Shown: piece after piece, positions 39,238-49,129 of the stretch | How the letters are laid out: each line of letters opens with the position of its first letter | Numbering within the stretch: position 1 is the first letter of the stretch | The notes under the pieces: model-generated | Seen by the model: only the letters and a program-made list of their open reading frames with translations | Databases searched by the model: none | Told to the model about the DNA's origin: nothing | Position numbers and translations under genes: made by a program | Source: Bifidobacterium moukalabense DSM 27321 | GTDB taxonomy: Bacteria; Actinomycetota; Actinomycetes; Actinomycetales; Bifidobacteriaceae | NCBI RefSeq assembly: GCF_000522505.1 | Contig: NZ_AZMV01000007.1 | Span: forward strand, 868,001 to 932,000 | Direction: 5' to 3' | DNA length: 64,000 nt

Positions 39238-40778
39238 ATGATTTCCGATATAAAGACACTGTTGCGCAACACATGGGTCCGTCTGTGTGCGATGCTGATG
39301 ATCGTCGCAGTCACGGCTACGGGCCTCGCGGCCACCGCCCCTGCCGCCCATGCCGCCGAGGTCGGCGATCCGGCGGCGACCAAGGGCAAGACATACAAGA
39401 TCGGTACCGACACCACCTTCGCCCCGTTCGAATATCAGGAGAAGGGCAGAATGGTCGGCATCGACATGGAGCTGATCCGATCCATCGCCAAGAAGGAAGG
39501 CTTCAAGATTGAGATCCAGTCCCTCGGTTTCAATGCCGCGCTGCAGGCGTTGAGCTCGAATCAGGTGGACGTGGTCATCGCGGGCATGTCGATCACCGAT
39601 GAACGCAAGGCGACCTACGATTTTTCCAACCCGTATTTCCAATCGGGCATTCAGATGGCCGTCGCCGCCAACAATGACGATATCAAGAGTTACAAGGACC
39701 TCAAGGGCAGAACCGTCGTGGCGAAGACCGGTTCCGAAGGTGAAACCTACGCCAAGGAACACGCCAAGGAATATGGCTACACCGTCACATCCGTCGACCA
39801 ATCCTCGACCATGTACGAGATGGTCAAATCCGGCAACGCCGTCGCCGTGTTCGACGACTATCCGGTGCTCGCCTACGGTGTCTCGCAGAACAACGGCCTG
39901 AAGATCGTCACCCCGAAGGTGCCCCACGGCGAATATGGCATGGCCGTGAACAAAGGCAGGAACGCCGACCTGCTGGCGGCCATCGACGATGGTCTTTCCC
40001 AACTGATCTCCTCGGGAGAATACGAGACGATCATCGCGAAGTATCTCGGCGCCGATGGCGCCAAGGAACAGGTCAAGGCCATTTCCGGCATGGTCACCGA
40101 CAACGGCGCCACCGAAACCGCCAAGGTCAAGGTCGGGTTCCTGGGACTGGCCAGGCAGTCGTTGCCCGCGTTGATGATCGGCTTGAAGAACACGCTGCTC
40201 ATCACCGTCATCTCGTTCGTCATCGCCCTGATCCTGGGCGTGGCCTTCGGCCTGATGCGCGTAGGGGAGAACAGGATCGTCTCCGGCATCTCCAAGGTGT
40301 ACGTCGCCATCTTCCGTGGCACGCCGATTCTGGTGTGGGCGTTCTTCTTCTACTTCGGCGTACCGCAGCTGATAGGGCACAGCGTGAACATCTGGGTCGC
40401 CGGCGCGTTGACGCTGTCGCTCAATTCCGGCGCCTATCTGGCGGAAATCGTGCGTGGTGCCATCCAGGCCGTCGATCCGGGGCAGATGGAGGGCGCCCGT
40501 TCCCTCGGTCTCAACCGCCGTCAATCCATGGCGCGTGTAATCCTGCCGCAGGCCAGCAAGATCGCCATGCCATCGGTCATCAACCAGCTGGTCATCATGA
40601 TCAAGGATTCCTCGCTGCTGCTGGCCATCGGCTTCGGCGAACTGCTCTACCAGGCCCAGCAATTGTACGCGGCGAACTTCCGCGTCACCGAAACCCTGCT
40701 CCTGGTCGGCGTGATCTACTTCGTGGCCATCACCATTCTGACATGGCTGGCCAATATCGTCGATAGGAAGGTGAACCG

Positions 40779-40782
<4 letters not shown>
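39238..40782 (+). CDS. Polar amino acid ABC importer: binding protein fused to permease
   Basis: A 514-residue protein. A Sec signal ([17 protein letters not shown]... ending AAHA-A near residue 40) leads to a family-3 solute-binding domain (about 45-280; [34 protein letters not shown]). This runs into a HisM/GlnP-type permease domain (about 300-514) with five TM helices and the EAA-like loop ([22 protein letters not shown]). Such fusions occur in GlnP of lactic acid bacteria and in enterococci. Its stop overlaps the ATPase start by 4 bp. The substrate is probably glutamine, glutamate or another polar amino acid; not decidable. Confidence 0.93.
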
Positions 40783-41573
<791 letters not shown>

Positions 41574-41679
41574 CGGCAGGTAATCTGCACGCGGAAGTCA
41601 GGCGAGCGCCCACGAGAATTCATCCTGCGTTCGCTTGGCTCACCCCTGGCCGTTGCCTTGGGACAATAGCCTTGCCGGT

Positions 41680-41814
41680 ATGAACATCGGTGAGATCTGC
41701 CGGCGCTGTATCGAAGCGTTCACCAGTAGGGTACCGGCACGGGTGACTTATGGGGTGATGGTCGTTTTGGTGGTCGTGGCGGTACTCGCCATCGAGCTGC
41801 CTCGGCTATGGTGA
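41680..41814 (+). CDS. Possible small single-pass membrane protein
   Basis: A 44-codon frame from ATG 41680: basic N-terminal half (CRRCIEAFTSRVPARV) and one hydrophobic helix (MVVLVVVAVLAIEL). It lies in the 320-bp space between two transporter operons. The ribosome site is weak, so it may be chance; the clean TM helix and coherent length argue for it. No family is recognised. Confidence 0.35.
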   Translation: MNIGEICRRCIEAFTSRVPARVTYGVMVVLVVVAVLAIELPRLW

Positions 41815-41879
41815 GGCAGCGTCATCTCACAATGCGGGCGCGATCCCGTAAGGAAACGGTGGGGGAAACAAAGGTTCCC

Positions 41880-41885
41880 TATACT
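41880..41885 (+). promoter_or_regulatory. -10 box of gluA operon
   Basis: TATACT with 8 nt to the ATG at 41894 and no Shine-Dalgarno sequence, so a leaderless transcript is likely. Confidence 0.5.
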
Positions 41886-41893
41886 TGCCGGCT

Positions 41894-42691
41894 ATGTCTG
41901 ATATGAATGAAACCACAACGAGGCATCCACTGATGCCGGGGACCGGAAACGACGATCGTCCGCTCGTCGAGCTGACCCATGTCGAAAAGCACTATGGTGA
42001 CCTGCATGTCCTGAAAGACATCAATCTCACTGTCAGGAAGGGTGAGGTGCTCGTCATCGTCGGACCGTCCGGTTCCGGCAAGTCCACGATGTGCCGCACC
42101 ATCAACCGCCTGGAGACCATCGATTCGGGCGATATCCGCATCGACGGCAAACCGCTGCCTCAGGAGGGCAAGGAACTCGCCAATCTTCGTGCCGAGGTCG
42201 GCATGGTGTTCCAGTCGTTCAACCTGTTCGCCAACAAGACAATCCTCGAAAACGTGACGCTTGCGCCGATCAAGGTGCGGCACATGGACAAGAAGGCCGC
42301 CGAGGACCTCGCCATGGACCTGCTCGGCCGAGTGGGTGTGGCCTCCCAGGCATCCAAGATGCCCTCCCAGCTGTCCGGCGGTCAGCAGCAGCGCGTAGCC
42401 ATCGCACGGGCGCTCGCCATGCGGCCGAAGGTCATGCTGTTCGACGAGCCGACCTCCGCGCTCGACCCGGAAATGGTCAACGAAGTGCTCGATGTCATGG
42501 TCGAACTTGCCCATGAAGGCATGACCATGCTGTGCGTGACCCACGAGATGGGCTTCGCGCGCAAGGTGGCCGACAAGGTCGTATTCATGGCCGACGGCCA
42601 GATTCTCGAACAGAGCACGCCGGACGATTTCTTCGAAAATCCGAAGACCGACCGTGCCAAGGACTTCCTGTCGAAGATCCTCACCCACTGA
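41894..42691 (+). CDS. gluA: Glutamate-type ABC importer ATPase
   Basis: A 265-residue ATPase with Walker [14 protein letters not shown]-loop [11 protein letters not shown], signature [16 protein letters not shown], Walker [15 protein letters not shown] and H-loop [11 protein letters not shown]. It is the first of four genes in the order ATPase, binding protein, permease, permease, as in gluABCD of Corynebacterium glutamicum. ATG 41894 is preferred to TTG 41885 because of the TATACT box 8 nt upstream. Confidence 0.93.
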   Translation: MSDMNETTTRHPLMPGTGNDDRPLVELTHVEKHYGDLHVLKDINLTVRKGEVLVIVGPSGSGKSTMCRTINRLETIDSGDIRIDGKPLPQEGKELANLRAEVGMVFQSFNLFANKTILENVTLAPIKVRHMDKKAAEDLAMDLLGRVGVASQASKMPSQLSGGQQQRVAIARALAMRPKVMLFDEPTSALDPEMVNEVLDVMVELAHEGMTMLCVTHEMGFARKVADKVVFMADGQILEQSTPDDFFENPKTDRAKDFLSKILTH

Positions 42692-42723
42692 GCGACCCGG
42701 ACACGCAGAAGAGGGATTTTTCA

Positions 42724-43566
42724 ATGACATCACTTTCAACCAGGGCGAAGCGTATGCTGCGCAGGGCCGCCGCGGCCATCTGCGCGCTCGCATGTGTGTT
42801 CGCCGTCTCCGCCTGCGGAGCGGACGATGCGGATGGTAAGGTCCGCATAGGCATCAAATTCGATCAGCCCGGCCTGGGCTTCAAGAAGAACGGCACCTAC
42901 GTCGGCTTCGACGTGGACGTGGCCAAGTACATCGCCAAGAAACTCGGTTACTCCGAAGACCAGATCGTATGGAAGGAGGCGCCTTCCAAGCAGCGTGAGG
43001 CCATGCTGCAGAACGGTGACGTCGACTTCATCGTGGCCACCTACTCCATCACCGACGAACGCAAGAAGGTCGTCTCCTTCGCCGGACCGTATTTCGTGGC
43101 CGGTCAGGATCTGCTCGTTCGCAAGGACGAAACCTCCATCAAGGGGCCTGAAGACCTCAACGGCAAGCGGCTGTGCTCCGTGACCGGCTCCACCTCCGCC
43201 GTGACCGTCAAGGAGAAGTTCGCCAACGAGGTGCAGCTCATGGAGCAGCCCGGTTACGCCGAATGCGCGACCGCGTTGTTCTCCGGCATCGTCGACGCGG
43301 TGACCACCGACGACATCATTCTCGCAGGTCTGGCCTCCGCCTCACGCGGCCGGCTGCGTGTGGTCGGCAAGCCGTTCACCCAGGAATATTACGGTGTCGG
43401 CATCAAGAAGGGAGACACCCAACTGGCCACCAAGATCAACAACGCCATCGCCGACATGATTCAGGACGGCTCCTGGAAGCGTGCCATCGCCGATAACACG
43501 AAGGGCACCTCCTATACGCCGAATGCCAAATACAATCCGCCGGAGCCGACTGAGGGGGAGAAGTAG
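42724..43566 (+). CDS. gluB: Glutamate-type ABC importer binding lipoprotein
   Basis: A 280-residue family-3 solute-binding protein. A basic N-terminus (TRAKRMLRRAAAA) and hydrophobic helix lead to the lipobox VSAC at about residue 30, so it is lipid-anchored outside the membrane. The binding fold shows VRIGIKFDQPGLGFKKNG, YVGFDVDVAKYIAKKLG and DFIVATYSITDERKKVV. A GAGGG site precedes ATG 42724; the longer frame to 42532 lies inside gluA. It is followed after 2 bp by gluC. Confidence 0.93.
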   Translation: MTSLSTRAKRMLRRAAAAICALACVFAVSACGADDADGKVRIGIKFDQPGLGFKKNGTYVGFDVDVAKYIAKKLGYSEDQIVWKEAPSKQREAMLQNGDVDFIVATYSITDERKKVVSFAGPYFVAGQDLLVRKDETSIKGPEDLNGKRLCSVTGSTSAVTVKEKFANEVQLMEQPGYAECATALFSGIVDAVTTDDIILAGLASASRGRLRVVGKPFTQEYYGVGIKKGDTQLATKINNAIADMIQDGSWKRAIADNTKGTSYTPNAKYNPPEPTEGEK

Positions 43567-43568
43567 CA

Positions 43569-44246
43569 ATGGAAGCGTTCATTTCGCTATTCAGCCAGTA
43601 CAACGTACCGGCCGCCTTCCTGGTCAACATCGAGCTGACCCTGTGGTCGGCTCTGTTCTCCACGATTCTCGGTGTAATCCTGGTCATGATGCGCATCTCG
43701 CCGGTCTCCTCGCTGCGTGCCGTGGCGGGGGCCTACGTGGAACTGTTCAAGAACCTGCCGTTGACCATCATCATGGTGTTTATGGTGCTGGGCGCCTACG
43801 CACAGCTGAAACTCAGCTTCTCCGACACCTTCGCCACAAACTTCTTCTGGCTGGCCGTTACGGGTCTGAGCCTGTACACCGCGGCCTTCGTATGCGAATC
43901 GCTGCGCTCGGGCATCAACACCGTGCCGCTCGGGCAGGCCGAAGCATCCCGTGCGCTGGGCCTGAGCTTCATGCAATCCGCCACGCAGATCATCCTTCCG
44001 CAGGCGTTCCGTGGCTCTGTGGCGCCTCTCGGCAACACGCTGATCGCATTGCTGAAGAACTCCACCGTCGCGGCCGCCGCTTCCGTGGCCACCGAAACCT
44101 CATCCCTGATGAGCGAGATGATCGAGTACCGTTCCGACGTGATCGTTCCGATCTTCCTGATCTTCGCCTTCGGCTACGTGATTCTGATCATTCCGATCGG
44201 CATGCTCACGACGTACCTGTCCAACAAGCTCGCGGTGAGGAGGTGA
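43569..44246 (+). CDS. gluC: Glutamate-type ABC importer permease 1
   Basis: A 225-residue HisM-type permease with five predicted TM helices and the ATPase-contact EAA loop (VCESLRSGINTVPLGQAEAS). It sits between the binding protein (2 bp) and the second permease (6 bp). The length and position match GluC. It should form a heterodimer with GluD. Confidence 0.92.
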   Translation: MEAFISLFSQYNVPAAFLVNIELTLWSALFSTILGVILVMMRISPVSSLRAVAGAYVELFKNLPLTIIMVFMVLGAYAQLKLSFSDTFATNFFWLAVTGLSLYTAAFVCESLRSGINTVPLGQAEASRALGLSFMQSATQIILPQAFRGSVAPLGNTLIALLKNSTVAAAASVATETSSLMSEMIEYRSDVIVPIFLIFAFGYVILIIPIGMLTTYLSNKLAVRR

Positions 44247-44252
44247 CGCACC

Positions 44253-45386
44253 ATGGCAAGCAATGAAAGCGCCGTACTGTTCGACCAGCCGGGCCCGAAG
44301 GGCCGCAAGACCATCCGTATCGTCAATTGGGTCGCGGGCATCGTCTTCGCAATCGTGCTCGTGCTGATCCTCATGCGTTTGCATAATCCGCCGGACGGCG
44401 AGAACCAGCTGAGCTGGGAACTGTGGAAGCCGGCCCTCGACGGTGAGGCATGGACCGATTTCTACCTGCCGGGTCTGTGGGCCACGGTTCGCGCCACCAT
44501 ACTCGCGGTGATCGGGGCGGTGGCGTTCGGTCTGGTCTTCGGCATCGGACGACTCCTGCCAAGCCTGATCATCCGTACCGTCTCCGGCGCCATCGTGGAA
44601 TTCGCCCGCGCCGTGCCGGTGCTGCTGCTCATGATCTTCTTCTGGCGCTGGTTCGCCTTCGCGGGCCTGCCAAGCCCGGCCTACTGGGCGGTGGTGCTCG
44701 CGCTGGTGATCTACAACGGCTCCGTCGTGGCCGAGCTGGTACGTTCCGGTGTCGGCAACCTGCCGAACGGTCAGCGTGAGGCATCCCTTGCGCTGGGCCT
44801 GACCCGCACGCAGTCGCTTATGCAGATCGAAGTGCCGCAGGCCATCTATGCCATGCTGCCGGCCGCCGTGACCCAGCTGGTCGTGGTACTGAAGGATACC
44901 GCCCTCGGCTCGATCATCATGTACACCGACCTGCTGCAGGAATCCCGTCGACTCGGCTCGATGTACTTCAACATCCTGCAGACTCTCGTGGTGGCCGCCG
45001 TCGTGTATTTCATCGCATGCTGGTTGCTGAGCCGACTGGCCGAATGGCTGCCGGAACGCATGCAGAGGCATACCGCCGCTCCCGCCGAGCCTGAGCCGGT
45101 CGCCCCGATCGCCATCATGGATCCGTCGAACGTGAACCAGATCGCCGTGGCCAAGGAGGGTGTGCCGCTGGGCGGTGCGCAGCGTCTGTACCACGTGCAT
45201 CATCGTGGCACGAACGCGTCGATTCGCCATTGGCGTCAGACACGGTACGACCAAGGCTATGACGAGACGCATCCGGAAAGCCAGATCAAGTTCGACAAGA
45301 ACGGCAGGCCGCTTCGCGAGAACCCGTTCGGTGACCTACGCAAGGAAGGCAAGCCAAAGGGAGACAAGCCGAAGGGCAGCAAGTAA
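44253..45386 (+). CDS. gluD: Glutamate-type ABC importer permease 2 with long C-terminal tail
   Basis: A 377-residue permease. The TM core spans about 25-270, with the EAA loop VVAELVRSGVGNLPNGQREA. About 100 extra cytosolic residues follow: Ala/Pro-rich, then strongly basic and Lys/Gly-rich at the end (KEGKPKGDKPKGSK). A longer second permease is also typical of GluD. A GAGGAGG site overlaps the end of gluC. The operon ends at a terminator. Confidence 0.92.
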   Translation: MASNESAVLFDQPGPKGRKTIRIVNWVAGIVFAIVLVLILMRLHNPPDGENQLSWELWKPALDGEAWTDFYLPGLWATVRATILAVIGAVAFGLVFGIGRLLPSLIIRTVSGAIVEFARAVPVLLLMIFFWRWFAFAGLPSPAYWAVVLALVIYNGSVVAELVRSGVGNLPNGQREASLALGLTRTQSLMQIEVPQAIYAMLPAAVTQLVVVLKDTALGSIIMYTDLLQESRRLGSMYFNILQTLVVAAVVYFIACWLLSRLAEWLPERMQRHTAAPAEPEPVAPIAIMDPSNVNQIAVAKEGVPLGGAQRLYHVHHRGTNASIRHWRQTRYDQGYDETHPESQIKFDKNGRPLRENPFGDLRKEGKPKGDKPKGSK

Positions 45387-45392
45387 CACGCC

Positions 45393-45431
45393 ATGGCCGA
45401 TTCTTTGGGGGTATCCCCGAGAATCGGCCAT
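45393..45431 (+). terminator. Terminator after gluABCD-like operon
   Basis: A 12-bp outer stem (45393-45404 with 45420-45431) and an inner GGGG/CCCC hairpin in the loop, followed by TTT. Confidence 0.8.
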
Positions 45432-45478
45432 TTGCGCCTACCATGGGAACCGTCAATCGTCAGGCAGGGAGGCTTGGG

Positions 45479-46474
45479 ATGGCGGATAAGGATGCGAAAA
45501 AGGGCGAGGCGAAGACCTCCGCGATCGCGAAAACACTGAACAAGGTGGAGGAACGGCTCGACTTGGGCGAGCGCTCCGATTCGGTGGCGGAAGGCCTGGC
45601 GAATGTGGCCAAGGCGAGCGAACTGCTGAGCTCGGTATGGACGTTGCCACCCGGGCAACTGCTGCGATTCCATCACGATACGGAGGTGGCCGACCTCGAT
45701 GGCGATTCCACGCCGGGATTCGACGGCAACAAGGAGGATGCGGAACGGTTCATCGACATCAGTTCCTCGGAAATCGCACGATACCAACGATTGATGTATG
45801 CCAATGGCGTGAAGGGCTCGCGCAGGCGCCTGCTCATCGTGTTGCAGGGCATGGATGCCTCAGGTAAGGGCGGCATCGTGCGGCATGTGTTCAACCAAGG
45901 CGATCCGATGGGCATGCACTATCACGGTTTCGGGGCTCCCAAAGGCGAGGAGCTTGATCACGACTATCTGTGGCGCGTCAAACGTGAACTGCCGAAGAAC
46001 GGTTGGATCTCCATCTTCGATCGATCCCAATATGAGGATATCGTCATGCCGCGCATCTACCGCACCTATCCGGAGGAGGTATGGCGGGCCCGGTACGACG
46101 AAATCAACCGTTTCGAATCACAGCTGGTGGCCGACGGCTGCGCCATCATCAAGATTTTCCTCGTGGTCAGCAAAGAGGAGCAGAAACGGCACTTCCTGAG
46201 CCGGCTGGACGATCCGACCAAATATTGGAAGTTCGATCCCAGCGACCTTGAAGCGCGCGAACGTTGGGACGACTATATGGAAGCCTGGCAGGAGGTGTTC
46301 GTGAAGACCAGCACCGAACAGGCGCCCTGGTATCTGGTGCCCGCCGATAATCGCTGGTATTCCAGGGCTGTGGTCTCCGAACTGCTGCGCAATACGCTTA
46401 AGAACATGAACATGATCTGGCCGCCGCTTGAAGTCGACGCCGACGCGATGCGACGTCGACTCAATGACATGTGA
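45479..46474 (+). CDS. Polyphosphate kinase 2 family protein
   Basis: A 331-residue PPK2-family enzyme, which moves phosphate between polyphosphate and nucleotides. Walker A is GMDASGKGG (124-132), Walker B-like FDRSQYEDIVMPR, and lid RLDDPTKYWKFDPSDLEARERW. Class (ADP, GDP or AMP preferring) cannot be set from motifs alone. ATG 45479 follows a GGGAGG site; the frame to 45443 has none. It converges on the helicase gene with only 12 bp between stops. Confidence 0.92.
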   Translation: MADKDAKKGEAKTSAIAKTLNKVEERLDLGERSDSVAEGLANVAKASELLSSVWTLPPGQLLRFHHDTEVADLDGDSTPGFDGNKEDAERFIDISSSEIARYQRLMYANGVKGSRRRLLIVLQGMDASGKGGIVRHVFNQGDPMGMHYHGFGAPKGEELDHDYLWRVKRELPKNGWISIFDRSQYEDIVMPRIYRTYPEEVWRARYDEINRFESQLVADGCAIIKIFLVVSKEEQKRHFLSRLDDPTKYWKFDPSDLEARERWDDYMEAWQEVFVKTSTEQAPWYLVPADNRWYSRAVVSELLRNTLKNMNMIWPPLEVDADAMRRRLNDM

Positions 46475-46486
46475 ATCGCATGGCGG

Positions 46487-49045
46487 TCAGTTGGTGACGG
46501 AATAGTCGAAGAACACGACCTCGCCGCTGGATTGCGTGGCGTCCAGATCGACCACGCCGGTGATGGCCCAATCGTGGTCGCCGTCGGAATCGTCGATGAT
46601 CTGGCGCACTTTCCAGCTGTGTTCGCTGTTCTCCTTGCTCTCGTCAAGGATGAACAGTTCGCCGCTGCGTGCCTTCGCGTCGATGTTCACATACTCGTGT
46701 TCGTCGTAGAAGTCGTCAAGCACGTCCTCCCACTCGTGCACGCCATAGCCCCAATCCTTGTCGAGGGCCCCCAATTCCTCGGGCTTGTCGAGATCCATAA
46801 GCTGCACTCGTCGGAACATGGCGTTGCGTATGAGCACGGTAAGACCGCGACGATCCTCGACCACGGCGTTCTTCGCGCCGGGGGCCGCCAGATTCGCGGC
46901 GGCTTCGGAGGTTGCGGCATCGGCACCCGCATTCTCCCATTCGTCGACCAGACTCGAATCGATGGAACGCACCACCACGCGCAGCCATGAGATGATGTCG
47001 CGCAACTGCTCATCGCGTTTCTCCACCGGCACGGTGCGGGCCAGCGCACGGTAGGCATCGGACAGGTAGCGCAACAACGTGCCCTCGGAACGGGCGATGG
47101 CATAGCGGGCGATGTAGCCGGTGAAATCGGAGGCCGTCTCGACCATGTCGCGCACCACCGACTTCGGGCTCAGCCAGTAGTCATTCGCCCACGGTACATC
47201 ATGGCGGTATTCGTCGAACGCGGCCTGCAGCATGTCCTCCAGCGGCTTGGGGTAGGTGATCTCCTGCAGACGGTCCATGCGTTCGTCATAGTCGAGACCG
47301 TCCTCCTTCATGCGGGCCATCGCCTCGTCTCGTGCCTGACGCTCCTGCGCACGCAGCACCTGCTTGGGGTCTTCCAATGTGGCCTCCACCATGGAGATCA
47401 CATCCAGCGCATACGTTTCAGACTCCGGGTCGAGCAGTTCCAGGGCGGCCAGCAGGAACGGGCTCAACGGCTGGTCGAGTGCGAAATCGTCCGGCACATC
47501 GACGGTCATGAAATAATCCCTGCCGCCGTCGTCACGATCCTCCGTCTCGATCACGTTCGTATCGAACAGGGTCTGGAAGATCTCGTCGGCGCGCGCATGC
47601 AGACGTTCCTTCTGCTCCTGGTTCTGCGCGGAGTCGTCGATAAGACGGTCCACGCGGTGGCGTGCGTCGCCGCCTTGCTCCACTTCGTTCAGCACCATCG
47701 AATGCGTGATCTTCATATGCGGCACCAATGTTTCCGGTGCGGCGTCGATCAGCCTGTCGAACGTGTGCTCATTCCATGTCACGAAACCTTCCGGGGCCTT
47801 CTTGCGCTTGACTTTCTTGAGCTTCTTCGGATCGTTGCCGGCCTTGGCCAACGCCTTGGCGTTCTCGATCTCGAATTCAGGCCCCTCGGCGATGACCAGG
47901 CCTTCCGTGTCAAAACCCATACGGCCCGCACGACCTGCGATCTGATGGAATTCGCGGGCGCGCAGCCTGCGCATCTTCGTGCCGTCGAATTTGGTCAATG
48001 CCGTCAATACCACGGAATGGATCGGCACGTTGATGCCGACTCCCAGCGTATCCGTGCCGCAGATCACCGGCAACAGGCCCTGCTGGGCAAGCTGTTCGAC
48101 CAAGCGGCGGTAGCGGGGGAGCATGCCGGCATGATGGATGCCGACACCCGTGCGCAGCAGACGTTGCAGGATCTTGCCGAACGCGGTGGTGAACCTCGTA
48201 CCCTTGATCGCCTCGGCGATGGCATTGCGCTGCTCCTTGCTGGACACGCCCGTGCTCGACAGCGCGTTGGCGGTCTCCAGCGCCGCATCCTGGGAAAAAT
48301 GCACGACATAGATCGGCGTCTCGCCTTTGCCGAACGCCAGTTCCACCGTCTTCTCCAACGGGTCGAGCGTGTACTCGTAGGTCAACGGCACCGGGCGGGG
48401 CGCATCGGCGATGATATCGACATCCGTGCCGGTCATGTCTTCCAGCTTGTCGGCGATCGCATCGACATTGCCAAGCGTGGCGCTCATCAGCAGAAACTGC
48501 GTATCAGGCAGGGTCAGCAACGGCACCTGCCAGGCCCAACCACGTTCGGGATCGCCATAGTAGTGGAACTCGTCCATCGCCACGCATCCGACATCGGCAT
48601 GCCGACCCTCGCGCAACGCCTGGTTGGCGAGGATCTCGGCGGTGCAGCAGATGATCGGCGCATCCGCATTGATATGGGTGTCGCCGGTGATCATGCCGAC
48701 GTACTCACGGCCGAACACCTCGACCAGATCGAAGAACTTCTCGGAGACCAGCGCCTTGATCGGTGCCGTGTAGTAGGAACGCCGCCCCGTGCACAGGGCG
48801 GCGAAATGCATGCCGAGCGCCACCAGCGACTTGCCGGAACCGGTCGGAGTGTTGAGGATCACATGGTCGCCCGCCAGAAGATCCATGATCGCCTCCTCCT
48901 GATGCGGCCATGGCTCGACGCCTTTGACGTCAGCCACCCAACCGAAGAAACGCTCGTAGATCTCATCCGTGTCGATGTTGCGCCCGCCGTCGTCCCAACG
49001 CGGCGCCAACGCGCCCAGCGAGCCATAGTTCGTGTCGTCTGCCAT
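46487..49045 (-). CDS. DEAD/DEAH-box helicase with DUF3516 domain
   Basis: An 852-residue superfamily-2 helicase. Walker A NTPTGSGKS (65-73), Walker B as VAMDEFHYYG (DEFH), motif III LMSATLG, motif V GTDTLGVGINVPIHSVV and motif VI HQIAGRAGRMG are clear. The C-terminal half (about 450-852) is the DUF3516 domain of actinobacterial helicases, with acidic stretches. The role is probably in RNA or DNA remodelling; the family is uncharacterised. TAGACT lies exactly 7 nt before the ATG with no ribosome site, so the mRNA is probably leaderless. It is divergent from rarA. Confidence 0.92.
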   Translation of the reverse strand: MADDTNYGSLGALAPRWDDGGRNIDTDEIYERFFGWVADVKGVEPWPHQEEAIMDLLAGDHVILNTPTGSGKSLVALGMHFAALCTGRRSYYTAPIKALVSEKFFDLVEVFGREYVGMITGDTHINADAPIICCTAEILANQALREGRHADVGCVAMDEFHYYGDPERGWAWQVPLLTLPDTQFLLMSATLGNVDAIADKLEDMTGTDVDIIADAPRPVPLTYEYTLDPLEKTVELAFGKGETPIYVVHFSQDAALETANALSSTGVSSKEQRNAIAEAIKGTRFTTAFGKILQRLLRTGVGIHHAGMLPRYRRLVEQLAQQGLLPVICGTDTLGVGINVPIHSVVLTALTKFDGTKMRRLRAREFHQIAGRAGRMGFDTEGLVIAEGPEFEIENAKALAKAGNDPKKLKKVKRKKAPEGFVTWNEHTFDRLIDAAPETLVPHMKITHSMVLNEVEQGGDARHRVDRLIDDSAQNQEQKERLHARADEIFQTLFDTNVIETEDRDDGGRDYFMTVDVPDDFALDQPLSPFLLAALELLDPESETYALDVISMVEATLEDPKQVLRAQERQARDEAMARMKEDGLDYDERMDRLQEITYPKPLEDMLQAAFDEYRHDVPWANDYWLSPKSVVRDMVETASDFTGYIARYAIARSEGTLLRYLSDAYRALARTVPVEKRDEQLRDIISWLRVVVRSIDSSLVDEWENAGADAATSEAAANLAAPGAKNAVVEDRRGLTVLIRNAMFRRVQLMDLDKPEELGALDKDWGYGVHEWEDVLDDFYDEHEYVNIDAKARSGELFILDESKENSEHSWKVRQIIDDSDGDHDWAITGVVDLDATQSSGEVVFFDYSVTN

Positions 49046-49052
49046 AGCTGCC

Positions 49053-49058
49053 AGTCTA
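49053..49058 (-). promoter_or_regulatory. -10 box of leaderless helicase gene
   Basis: TAGACT on the minus strand with 7 nt to ATG 49045. Confidence 0.5.
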
Positions 49059-49116
49059 CCGACGGGTTGCGAACGCGCGTGTCGAACGTGTGTTCGAATT
49101 TCGTGTCACGGTGGAG

Positions 49117-49122
49117 TAGAAT
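49117..49122 (+). promoter_or_regulatory. -10 box of leaderless rarA
   Basis: TAGAAT with 7 nt to ATG 49130 and no Shine-Dalgarno sequence. Confidence 0.5.
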
Positions 49123-49129
49123 TGGCATC

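Noticed and set aside
39211-40662. 483-codon minus-strand reading
   Set aside because: Antisense to the fused binding protein/permease, which has full domain support.
44100-45272. 390-codon minus-strand reading over the permease genes
   Set aside because: Antisense to gluD and the end of gluC; no family features.
47201-49129. Long open plus-strand reading before rarA
   Set aside because: It is antisense to the DUF3516 helicase gene, contains none of the rarA family sequence, and runs in frame into rarA only by chance; rarA starts at ATG 49130.
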